This document shows positions 20,009-27,729 of a DNA stretch of 57,990 bases, piece by piece (position 1 is the first letter of the stretch; each line of letters opens with the position of its first letter). This DNA is from Methanobacteriota archaeon (lineage in GTDB: Archaea > Thermoplasmatota > Poseidoniia > Poseidoniales > Thalassarchaeaceae). The notes beneath the pieces were generated by a model, which was not told the DNA's origin, did not search any database, and saw nothing but the letters and a program-made list of their open reading frames with translations. The translations under genes and the position numbers were made by a program. Location: assembly GCA_018650285.1 (NCBI GenBank), contig JABIGF010000002.1, positions 1-57,990 of the forward strand, in the 5' to 3' direction.

Positions 20009-21038
20009 AGTCACAAGTCCTGCGTAGTGAATTATTCATAGCAACTTCGCTTATCACCCTAGTTAGCCTACCCATTTCTTGAATCAGTGAATTAGCACCC
20101 GTCAAAACGCTGGCAATTGTTGGATCTTCTTCCTTACTAATGAAATCAAGCAGCGGAGTGCTAGCAATGCATTCCAAATCGTATAATTCTTGGAGCGCTG
20201 AATCCGGAAGCGCTACTGAACCTGAAAAATAACCTTCAACAGATACTTCAATTAATTCACAGATGTGTTTAATTCGCTTCTCCATACCCTTTGCTAGAGT
20301 CTCATCAATCTCCCATTGACCCTCATCACTTGACTCCACAAGACGAGCTAAAACTTCAACACGGTCACAAATCTCTTCTAGAAATTTAGCAATTAATCGC
20401 CCACCAACAACCTCTTGAGGTGAATCAATACCCAAATCAATCATTAATCGACGATTTGATAGTGAAATCAAAAGGATGCGTACTGTAAGATAATACAACA
20501 TATCTGATTGATTACCTAATGTTGAGGTAACACGGCATAATTCTGAACCACCCGGATTTGAAAGCAATCGAGGAACCATGCCAACCATTCTAGTTGTTGT
20601 AGAAAGAAGTTGATGTAAATGTTCACTAAAAAGAGTCCCCGTTGGCTCTAAATAATTGTGGACACTGAAAATATCGTCAGTCTGTTCAACTACCAAAAAA
20701 CCAGAAAGACGGCCCACGCTTGCATTTAGTGCTTCTAATTGAGAAGCCAATAGTGGACCATTATTACAAGTAAATGTGACGTCATTCGCCCCAACTACGT
20801 AAGAGCCGATCAAGAGGCGTTTTAGATGGTCTGGTGGCGTATTTGACCTAACATCAAAGAATTTTTCGTTTCCCTCTGTTGAAGTTTCTCTTACGGTTGT
20901 GACAACAAGAGTTGATTCATCAGACTCATGGATATACAAATCATCCCCTGGATTCACTTGATTGCGATTAATCCATTCGTGGGGCATGGTAACTGCAGTA
21001 CTGCTTCTTCCTACGCGATGTGCCTTTCGCTTTTCCAT
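20001..21038 (-). CDS. AbrB/SpoVT-type DNA-binding protein fused to PhoU-like domains
   Basis: About 345 aa. The first 60 residues (KRKAHRVGRSSTAVTMPHEW, then NQVNPGDDLYI) form a SpoVT/AbrB swapped-hairpin DNA-binding domain. The rest is helical with PhoU-like repeats, giving the archaeal AbrB-PhoU architecture. Such proteins are annotated as phosphate or metal uptake regulators, but here it is fused by overlap to mobB, not to a phosphate transporter, so a molybdate or nitrate-related regulator is a reasonable inference. ATG at 21038; a TTG lies two codons upstream. The promoter holds the palindrome at 21077-21090, so it is itself a predicted member of the regulon. Confidence 0.8.
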   Translation of the reverse strand: MEKRKAHRVGRSSTAVTMPHEWINRNQVNPGDDLYIHESDESTLVVTTVRETSTEGNEKFFDVRSNTPPDHLKRLLIGSYVVGANDVTFTCNNGPLLASQLEALNASVGRLSGFLVVEQTDDIFSVHNYLEPTGTLFSEHLHQLLSTTTRMVGMVPRLLSNPGGSELCRVTSTLGNQSDMLYYLTVRILLISLSNRRLMIDLGIDSPQEVVGGRLIAKFLEEICDRVEVLARLVESSDEGQWEIDETLAKGMEKRIKHICELIEVSVEGYFSGSVALPDSALQELYDLECIASTPLLDFISKEEDPTIASVLTGANSLIQEMGRLTRVISEVAMNNSLRRTCDYG

Positions 21039-21076
21039 TGGCAACTAATGTTCTTATCTTCTCGTAATGGTTATTG

Positions 21077-21090
21077 CCGAACATATCCGG
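21077..21090 (-). promoter_or_regulatory. CCGAAYATRTTCGG site upstream of abrB-phoU/mobB
   Basis: Read toward the gene the site is CCGGATATGTTCGG. It ends 38 bp before the ATG at 21038, close to the 36-bp spacing of the leaderless members. The gene-proximal TTCGG is intact; the distal half has one change. Confidence 0.75.
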
Positions 21091-21109
21091 TCCCTACCAG
21101 TAATGAGAG

Positions 21110-21181
21110 TGCGAGCGCCGGAATTTGAATCCGGGTTCAAGCGTTGGCAACGCTCGGTGATAACCGCTACACTACGCTCGC
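21110..21181 (-). tRNA. tRNA-Gly (GCC)
   Basis: The minus strand from 21181 folds as a cloverleaf: acceptor GCGAGCG pairs with CGCTCGC, a D arm with AGCGGTTA in the loop, anticodon loop TTGCCAA giving anticodon GCC, and T arm CCGGA/TCCGG around TTCAAAT. The discriminator base is A and no CCA is encoded, as is usual in archaea. No intron is seen. It lies between the abrB-phoU gene and alba. Confidence 0.93.
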
Positions 21182-21205
21182 AGCAATCTCTCGCCAAACC
21201 GCTTC

Positions 21206-21214
21206 AGTATAAAC
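21206..21214 (-). promoter_or_regulatory. TATA box of tRNA-Gly
   Basis: On the minus strand GTTTATACT is 25-33 bp before the first tRNA base at 21181, exactly where an archaeal TATA box belongs for a transcript starting at or near the mature 5' end. Confidence 0.7.
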
Positions 21215-21327
21215 AATTACTGTTAAGCCAACACCACAATATATCTCATGAACTACAACTATCTTCACATTCAATCAATTCATTCAAGACTAATGCCTCC
21301 CTCCGATAATTGGAGAGGTTGAAAAAT

Positions 21328-21639
21328 ATGAGAACAATCTTTGTTGGAAGAAAACCTGTACATGCCTATGTTGCTGCAGTATTACGAGCGATGCAAGACG
21401 GCGACAGAGAAGTAGAAATTGTTGCTAGAGGCAACTCAATGAGAATGGCTATTGACACCGCTGAAATATGTCGCCGCCGCAACGGCCACATCGCTGGATT
21501 ACTCCCTGAAACAATGGTCAACAATGGTGTTGAAATTGGCACCGAAGAGATTGAAATGGATGATTCAACTCGTATACTTTCCTACATAAAAATCAAATTA
21601 GAAGGTATTGGCGATATGCCTGATGATGGCGAAGAATAG
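21328..21639 (+). CDS. albA: Alba family DNA/RNA-binding protein
   Basis: About 103 aa. IFVGRKPVHAYVAAVLRAM and EVEIVARGNSMRMAIDTAE are the beta1-alpha1 and alpha2 motifs of Alba, a dimeric chromatin and RNA-binding protein. ATG at 21328 is favoured, with GGAGAGGTT upstream as ribosome site; a TTG at 21310 would add six residues that are not part of the family. The tail is acidic (GDMPDDGEE). It lies divergent from tRNA-Gly and converges with the second NarK gene. A strong archaeal marker. Confidence 0.95.
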   Translation: MRTIFVGRKPVHAYVAAVLRAMQDGDREVEIVARGNSMRMAIDTAEICRRRNGHIAGLLPETMVNNGVEIGTEEIEMDDSTRILSYIKIKLEGIGDMPDDGEE

Positions 21640-21665
21640 CTGTTTATTCAAAAAAAAGGCAGTTT

Positions 21666-23393
21666 TCATTCGCTTTCTAGAGATATCTGTTCAGTAATGC
21701 ATTGCATAGAACAATCGGGAGGACAAACGCCACGGTCCCATGCTTGGCACCATTCCACAGTCATACTTGGTGGGTCTCCTGGTTTGATACTCAGTCGAAT
21801 CTCTTTGTCATTGTTTGAACTAGGGCAGTGTATGTTTACTGATGGGATGTATGATGTCGTGGGCTCCTCTATCAAACGAGAAATATCGGGAGCTCGTCGA
21901 TGAATCATTCTCTTAATCACAATATGCATCCAGATAAGACACGCCGCAGATATGATTGCGAAGAACGCCCATGTCACAGTCCACAAACCGGTCCATTCTA
22001 GTAAGTAACCAAAAATGACAGGGCATACAAAGCCGCCCAAACCGCCAATTACGCCAACTATCCCTCCAACAACTCCAACATCTTCGGGATAATACTCTGG
22101 AATGAACTTGTACACCGCTGCTTTTCCTATTCCCATCATGATACCTATCACAAACACGAAGATTGTGAATACGCCAATGTTTGCTTCAAATGAAATATGT
22201 GAAACACCCTCTGCCAACAATTGTTTGCGTTCAATATTCTGACCTTCAACCACTACAGGTTCCTGCCAACTACTGACTACTGGCAACAAATCCCAATCAT
22301 TTGTACCCGCAGCCTCATCTTCAGCATCAAACCCATCATAATTGTAAACCGTATTATTATCAATTGTGATTGTATTGTTAACTTCATTAATCTCAGTAAC
22401 AATACCTCCACGCATTGCCATAACCCCTTCACCTGGTGAAGTAACATCCATCTTTGGAGGAAGGAGAAGTAATGATGAGGCGAAACAAATTATCAATAGC
22501 CAGTACATCACTTTACGTGCGCCCCAGCGATCTGACATCCACCCACCCAATGCACGAATAACTCCAGAAGGAAAACTGAATACCGCAGTGAGCAATCCAG
22601 CAGTAGCAATGGAAACAGTATAGACATTTACGTAGTATGGAACTAACCATTGAGCTAAAGCAACAACCCCGCCAAATACAAGGAAATAATAGAACCCGAA
22701 ACGCCAAACTCGAATCTCCTTTAACGGCTCTAAACGTTCACGTAGTGTTGTACCCACTTCTTCCTTGACTTTGCGTTCTAATGTAAATAACCAAAAAATA
22801 ACTGCCGTTACAACTAACATTGCGGCGTATAGTTGAGGTAATGTGCGCCACGCCTCTAAATTTGCTCCATCATTAGTCAAATAATCAAGCACTATCGGAG
22901 CAAAAATAACGGTAAATGCGGCCCCTGCATTCCCCGCACCCAAAATACCCAGTGCGAATCCCTGTCGTTTCTTTTCAAACCAAACAGAAGTGTACGCTAT
23001 ACCTGCAGCAAAGGTTGAACCTGTCAAACCAAAGCCTAAACCTGCGAAAAAGAAACCCCAAAATGAATCTGCCATACTAACCAAATACATTGGAATCGCT
23101 GCAATCAACATCACCATAGTGAATACTTTACGCCCCCCATACATATCTGTCAATACGCCAACTGGTAGACGAAAAATGGCGCCAGTCAAAACAGGGACTC
23201 CAATCAACCAACCAATTTGTGCCCTATCCCAATCATAAAGACGGTTTACCATGAGAAAAGTGATTAGCACGCCATAAATCATCCAACATGCAAAATTGAT
23301 TGTGAATGCTATCGTATTCAATGATAACATCCTAATTGATCTAGATTTTGTCGCTTCAACACCGGAATATTCGGTTACAAATCCGGACCCCAT
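21666..23393 (-). CDS. narK: Nitrate/nitrite transporter, NarK type (MFS), with large insert and Cys-rich tail
   Basis: 575 aa, about 12 membrane helices of the major facilitator fold. RLPVGVLTDMYGGRKVF is the MFS loop motif, and LGAGNAGAAFTVIFAP and LGGWMSDRWGARKV are nitrate/nitrite porter signatures. Two oddities: an insert of about 90 residues (around 310-400) between helices, predicted to be extracytoplasmic, and a hydrophilic C-terminal tail of about 60 residues with four cysteines (WCQAWDRGVCPPDCSMQC). It should import nitrate or exchange it for nitrite. A GGGG ribosome-like element precedes the ATG, and the regulon palindrome lies 47 bp upstream, giving the gene its own promoter inside the nar cluster. 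Confidence 0.88.
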   Translation of the reverse strand: MGSGFVTEYSGVEATKSRSIRMLSLNTIAFTINFACWMIYGVLITFLMVNRLYDWDRAQIGWLIGVPVLTGAIFRLPVGVLTDMYGGRKVFTMVMLIAAIPMYLVSMADSFWGFFFAGLGFGLTGSTFAAGIAYTSVWFEKKRQGFALGILGAGNAGAAFTVIFAPIVLDYLTNDGANLEAWRTLPQLYAAMLVVTAVIFWLFTLERKVKEEVGTTLRERLEPLKEIRVWRFGFYYFLVFGGVVALAQWLVPYYVNVYTVSIATAGLLTAVFSFPSGVIRALGGWMSDRWGARKVMYWLLIICFASSLLLLPPKMDVTSPGEGVMAMRGGIVTEINEVNNTITIDNNTVYNYDGFDAEDEAAGTNDWDLLPVVSSWQEPVVVEGQNIERKQLLAEGVSHISFEANIGVFTIFVFVIGIMMGIGKAAVYKFIPEYYPEDVGVVGGIVGVIGGLGGFVCPVIFGYLLEWTGLWTVTWAFFAIISAACLIWMHIVIKRMIHRRAPDISRLIEEPTTSYIPSVNIHCPSSNNDKEIRLSIKPGDPPSMTVEWCQAWDRGVCPPDCSMQCITEQISLESE

Positions 23394-23440
23394 GTCTATC
23401 CCCTATCTTCCCGTTATTACTTACTGAAACAATCTATTTG

Positions 23441-23454
23441 CCGAACATGTTCTG
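23441..23454 (-). promoter_or_regulatory. CCGAAYATRTTCGG site upstream of narK (second copy)
   Basis: Read toward the gene: CAGAACATGTTCGG. It ends 47 bp before the ATG at 23393 and abuts the stop codon of the upstream LCIB-like gene. An 11-nt leader with a GGGG element would put the transcription start 36 bp from the site. Confidence 0.8.
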
Positions 23455-24174
23455 TTAATTACTACTGAACTTACCATCTAGAACCACAATTGAATGATGT
23501 GGTTCCACCAAATCACTGCCATCGGGCATATGAATCAATATTCCAGTATTAATTGAATAATCATATACAGTTGGGTCTAATATTTCTTTAGCCAATCTCG
23601 TCAAATCAGAAAATATTTCTTCTTCAGCCCTCAATGTAATATCCCATAAAGACTGACTTTCATCGCCATAAACTGATATATTTCGTAATAATTTATTTCT
23701 AAGATTACTATATTCAATATCATCACTATCAATTGGGGGTGATTCATCAGCATGTACTTCTGATAATTCCTCACAAAAACGAACTAATGCGCCACAAGCA
23801 CGACTAGGCCCTAGAGTTCCGAGCCGTTCAACATCACCAATAGTGCCGTCAGCACCTAAGGCTACATGAGCAAGTCCAATAAACAAGATTCGGCGTTTTC
23901 CATCAACTTCAGGAGCATGGTGAGAGGCTGCAGTTACAGCAGTTAATCCCCCAATTGGGATGCCCCCTAGGCCGTTTAGATCAAAGGCCTCGCCCCAACT
24001 ATTCTTGACCTCTTCAACAAAAGGTTGGCACAACTCATCTCGACAAGTTGACACGCATGCTAACGTTGATTCAACATTAAATCCCAATGGAGAAAGTTGC
24101 TGCCTAATTGATTGAAGGTAGCCTTCTGTAGAAATTCTGTCCGATGATTCCCGAACAATCATCCCTAGCACCAT
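23455..24174 (-). CDS. LCIB-like putative beta-type carbonic anhydrase
   Basis: 239 aa, soluble. The centre (residues 68-130) reads GGIPIGGLTAV, ASHHAPE, LFIGLAHVALGADGTIG, VERLG and SRACGAL. This resembles the LCIB/C family of beta-class carbonic anhydrases, in which two Cys and one His bind zinc with an Asp/Arg pair nearby; candidates here are C40 or C44, H85/H86, C127, D109 and R117. The match is from memory of the family pattern, so the assignment is probable, not certain. It is coupled to the hemerythrin gene by a TAATG overlap and belongs to the nar operon, an unexpected place for a CO2/bicarbonate enzyme. Confidence 0.6.
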   Translation of the reverse strand: MVLGMIVRESSDRISTEGYLQSIRQQLSPLGFNVESTLACVSTCRDELCQPFVEEVKNSWGEAFDLNGLGGIPIGGLTAVTAASHHAPEVDGKRRILFIGLAHVALGADGTIGDVERLGTLGPSRACGALVRFCEELSEVHADESPPIDSDDIEYSNLRNKLLRNISVYGDESQSLWDITLRAEEEIFSDLTRLAKEILDPTVYDYSINTGILIHMPDGSDLVEPHHSIVVLDGKFSSN

Positions 24175-24716
24175 TAATTACATTCATGCATACTAAATGG
24201 GCTGGCACCTGAATTGTATTCTAGTTCCTCTACTTCAACAACACTTTCAATCCATGCTTCCAAATCAAGAGGTGGAGTTGCTTTCAAATGTGCCAGCAAT
24301 TCCTCACGACTTTCAGGCGTCAACATGCTTTCAACCGCTTCATAAACAACATTTTCTTCAGCTTGATTATGTTGTAATAGAAGTCCTTGTAATGTACTTG
24401 GAAGGGTCATATCAAGCGTACCATTTCTCACCCCTTGAATCAACTCATAGAGAAGTTCCTGGATAGTATGATGGTCAGCACGCATAACAAAAGTAGGGCC
24501 TTTATCGCTCATTCCACTAACATGCTCAAAGACAGGAAATAGATACTCATCCTCCCAAATTATGTGTTGAATAAGTCCGCGGGCAAACTCCTCTAAATCT
24601 TCTTGAGAATTTTCAAATCCTGCAGTCATACACTTATGAAATAAGTTATCTAAACGCGCATGGTCGTGGCTAAAAAATTCGTGTAATCCACGGGTTAATT
24701 CAGTTTTTTCTATCAT
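24174..24716 (-). CDS. Hemerythrin HHE domain protein
   Basis: About 180 aa. Iron-ligand pattern of the hemerythrin cation-binding domain: FFSHDHARL, then HIIWEDEYLFP, RADHHTI and LLQHNQAEENVVYEA. Four-helix bundle with a probable di-iron site that binds O2 or NO. ATG at 24716 is supported by GAGGTG; a longer frame would overlap the upstream transporter. Position inside the nar operon suggests sensing or detoxifying O2 or NO during nitrate respiration, which is inference. The C-terminal 45 residues are acidic and outside the domain. Confidence 0.88.
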   Translation of the reverse strand: MIEKTELTRGLHEFFSHDHARLDNLFHKCMTAGFENSQEDLEEFARGLIQHIIWEDEYLFPVFEHVSGMSDKGPTFVMRADHHTIQELLYELIQGVRNGTLDMTLPSTLQGLLLQHNQAEENVVYEAVESMLTPESREELLAHLKATPPLDLEAWIESVVEVEELEYNSGASPFSMHECN

Positions 24717-24726
24717 AATATACACC

Positions 24727-26385
24727 TCAACATGGGATTTCAGCACCCTTACGTGCGTAATACCACCAGTTCACTCCAAGACAAGAAATGTAGTAAGCAG
24801 CAAAGCCATACATTGCATATTCTGGAACTTTAGCAGCAATTGATACTGCGAATACTGCTGGAATGATAAACGCTCCATATGCTGCAATCGAAGAGGTCCA
24901 TCCAAGTACTGGGCCAACCTGTTTCCGAGGGAAAATAATAGCAATCATTCGGAATGTTGAGCCATTACCAATGCCTGTTGTGGTAAACAGAATCATGAAC
25001 AATATCATGAATGTTACGAAGTAATCCTCCGGAGTTTCAGATACCTTTGCCTTGACAATAACTAGTCCTACAGCAACAGTAGCGACTATCATCACTACAG
25101 TTGCCCAGTGAGTCACTCTAGCACCACCCCACTTGTCGGCCATCCAACCACCCGGTGGGCGTAATGCTGCACCAACTAAAGGCCCGAGAAAACCGTAAGT
25201 AAGCGCTTGATCGATATACCAAGGGTTTGGGTCACCATTTGGAAGATATCCAAATACATCAAGGATGAGTTTTGGAAATACTGCAGCAAAGCCGATGAAC
25301 GAACCAAAAGTCATGACGTATAGCCATGTCATCAACCAATTATGTTTCTCACCAAATATTTTCCATTGGTCTAACAAACTCTCCTTTACCGGACCTGGTG
25401 TAGCGTATCGCATTAGAGCAAGCGTGGTCATCACTGATACCACGACCATGATAAATATTCGAACAATACCCATGAAAGATGAGTCAAAAATGTCACTATT
25501 ACTAGTGGCAATCAATACTAATACGCCAACGCCGGCTGCAATGTAGCCAATCGCTTCAAGCCAGAAATATTTCTTCAGCGAGTTTGCTGTGTTTGCTACA
25601 TCATGCTCTGGCATGTTATTCATCCATAACCATGCGGCAATCATGAAAAAGGCGCAGAATGGCACCCACAACAAACCTGCATTGGCTACATAATAGCCAC
25701 CGGCTGCAGCTCCTGACATCCCACCGAAAAGTGCAAATCCCATCACGAATGGTACTGTGAACTGCATCGCACTTACACCTAGATTTCCAATCCCTGCATT
25801 GAGGCCAAGTGAAAGACCTTGCATCTTACGTGGATAGAAAAAGGAGATATTCGACATTGAAGAAGCGAAGGCTCCGCCTCCCACTCCGGACATTAATGCG
25901 AATATGATTAACACTGTGAATGAAACATTAGGGTCCTTCAAAGCGATGCCAGCCCCGACCATCGGCAACAGCAGCAACAAGGTTGTGGCTGCAATGACAT
26001 TGCGTCCACCAGATATTTCTACCATGAATGAATTCGTAATGCGAAAGGTCGCACCAGCAAGTCCAGCTACACCTGGGAGTATGTACAATAGGGCCTTGTA
26101 TTCATCTCCCATCAATCCGCCCCATCCATCAAATGAGAATAGAGAGGGGTCAATGTCGTGTATTCCTTGAATTTTTGTGATGATTACGCCCCATACCATC
26201 CATATAGCAAATCCCAAAAACAGGTTGGGGATAGATATCCACAAATTACGCGTGGCTATTTTCTTACCGTGCTCCTCCCAGAACACCTCATTCTCAGGAT
26301 CCCAGTAATCAAACTGGATTCCTGTCCCTGGGTCCATTGATTGAGTTTCAACATCTTCAACATTTGCTGTTTCGTCATCACTCAT
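24727..26385 (-). CDS. narK: Nitrate/nitrite transporter, NarK type (MFS)
   Basis: About 552 aa with 12 or more membrane helices. A soluble N-terminal stretch of about 45 residues precedes LWISIPNLFLGFAIWMVWG. Signatures include GIGNLGVSAMQF and a GGWMADKWGGARVTH loop, as in nitrate/nitrite porters. It is in the nar operon, directly after narI, as in many bacteria. Start ATG 26385 follows GGGAGGG. It differs clearly from the other NarK in the window (no Cys tail), so the two may divide nitrate import and nitrite export. Confidence 0.9.
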   Translation of the reverse strand: MSDDETANVEDVETQSMDPGTGIQFDYWDPENEVFWEEHGKKIATRNLWISIPNLFLGFAIWMVWGVIITKIQGIHDIDPSLFSFDGWGGLMGDEYKALLYILPGVAGLAGATFRITNSFMVEISGGRNVIAATTLLLLLPMVGAGIALKDPNVSFTVLIIFALMSGVGGGAFASSMSNISFFYPRKMQGLSLGLNAGIGNLGVSAMQFTVPFVMGFALFGGMSGAAAGGYYVANAGLLWVPFCAFFMIAAWLWMNNMPEHDVANTANSLKKYFWLEAIGYIAAGVGVLVLIATSNSDIFDSSFMGIVRIFIMVVVSVMTTLALMRYATPGPVKESLLDQWKIFGEKHNWLMTWLYVMTFGSFIGFAAVFPKLILDVFGYLPNGDPNPWYIDQALTYGFLGPLVGAALRPPGGWMADKWGGARVTHWATVVMIVATVAVGLVIVKAKVSETPEDYFVTFMILFMILFTTTGIGNGSTFRMIAIIFPRKQVGPVLGWTSSIAAYGAFIIPAVFAVSIAAKVPEYAMYGFAAYYISCLGVNWWYYARKGAEIPC

Positions 26386-26434
26386 TGTAATCCCTCCCAT
26401 AGATGTAATAATTGATTAAATACGCTTCTAATCT

Positions 26435-27118
26435 TTACTTAACCCAGCGGCCAGAACTTCGCATTGAAATGTAAGGGCGCCATGCATAGATGAATGGGTA
26501 ACTCCACATGTGAACCATTTTGGTAAATGGGAAATAGCAAAAGAACAGCATGCTTGTTGCAATATGAATTTGCGTTAATAATGGGGCATTTGCCATTCCT
26601 GATGCATCCGGTGAGAAGGTGAAGATTGATTCCAACCATGGGAAGACTGTCGAAGACATTCCCCATGTTCCATCAACAATAACCAACCAAAGTGAAGTAG
26701 ATGCTGCGGTTATCAATAAACCAAGGATTGCATAATCCTCAAACTTACTCATCTCCTTTACTTCTGGAATCATTATTCTACGCAATAGAGCAACAACCAA
26801 ACCAAAGAGGAACATTAACCCGCCTGCAAGACCTACCCACTGGAAGTAATCCACTAGAATTATTGGGCCCCAAAGTGCACCAACAAGACCTAGGAATATA
26901 TGGCCGAAAATTAGAGTTAATACACCCCAGTGAAGTGCTAAAGCACTCATGCCCATCATTCTTCTACCAAAAATACCAGAAGGACGTGGTGTCCATTGAA
27001 AATCTCCTCTTGAAGACCAATCCCAATGACCTTTGAATGCTCGCCAAATCGGAGCAAAGAAGAAAAGCAATATCGTCACATATGGTAAAGCCAAGAAAAA
27101 CATTTCATTCCAATTCAT
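26435..27118 (-). CDS. narI: Respiratory nitrate reductase gamma subunit (cytochrome b)
   Basis: 227 aa, five membrane helices. Histidines fit a di-heme cytochrome b: ALHWGVL and FGHIF in one helix, and IHIATSM and KMVHMWSYP in a later one. NarI takes electrons from quinol and passes them to NarH. Start overlaps the narJ stop (TAATG). A full NarI, not the Rieske/cytochrome b pair of some haloarchaeal nitrate reductases, suggests a bacterial-type enzyme. Confidence 0.93.
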   Translation of the reverse strand: MNWNEMFFLALPYVTILLFFFAPIWRAFKGHWDWSSRGDFQWTPRPSGIFGRRMMGMSALALHWGVLTLIFGHIFLGLVGALWGPIILVDYFQWVGLAGGLMFLFGLVVALLRRIMIPEVKEMSKFEDYAILGLLITAASTSLWLVIVDGTWGMSSTVFPWLESIFTFSPDASGMANAPLLTQIHIATSMLFFCYFPFTKMVHMWSYPFIYAWRPYISMRSSGRWVK

Positions 27119-27729
27119 TATTCATCACCTCTAATATTATCATTTACTTCTAGTTCTATCAGTAATTCTGTTGCTTCAATAAGAAGAGCCCATGGTTTGC
27201 CTTTGAATCCCTTCTTCAATTTTGGCAAAAATGGAGATACGAGTGAATCAATATATCCACGTCGCAAGATTCGAGATTCTGGATGCTTTTCTGCTAGAGA
27301 AATTGCCAAAAATTCGTTGACTGCTGGGACATAATCGGGCATTTCGCCATGTTCCATTACCATTCCATAGTGCTTGTAGACTGCTGCTATCTCAATCATG
27401 TAGATATTACGCTCACTAACACCAATTTCACCGCACGACTTTGGCGCATCAAAGCCATAGTGGCCGAGATATGGTGGTGATGATGGTGTCATCTCAAGAG
27501 CAAACATGTGCTCATCAGAGGTGATCTTCCAAAGTTTCTTATGAAATTCTGAAAACTTTGCTGCTACTTTGTGAGCGCCTGCTTCACGTAATTCTTCGCA
27601 GAGTGTAGAAATTCTTTCGTCGGTTGATTTCTTATCCATCTGCTCTGGGTCCGCATAAAGAATAGAATTGAGCAGATATGAATCTGCCAACAATTCTTCA
27701 GAGACGCTTGCTGATTCATTCGATAGCAT
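27118..27729 (-). CDS. narJ: Nitrate reductase assembly chaperone NarJ
   Basis: 203 aa, helical, TorD/NarJ family. Segments LEMTPSSPPYLGHYG and LAEKHPESRILRRGYIDS are consistent with NarJ, which holds apo-NarGH until the molybdenum cofactor is inserted. The position between narH and narI with abutting ends is the classic operon order. Low sequence conservation in this family means the call leans on context. Confidence 0.88.
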   Translation of the reverse strand: MLSNESASVSEELLADSYLLNSILYADPEQMDKKSTDERISTLCEELREAGAHKVAAKFSEFHKKLWKITSDEHMFALEMTPSSPPYLGHYGFDAPKSCGEIGVSERNIYMIEIAAVYKHYGMVMEHGEMPDYVPAVNEFLAISLAEKHPESRILRRGYIDSLVSPFLPKLKKGFKGKPWALLIEATELLIELEVNDNIRGDE

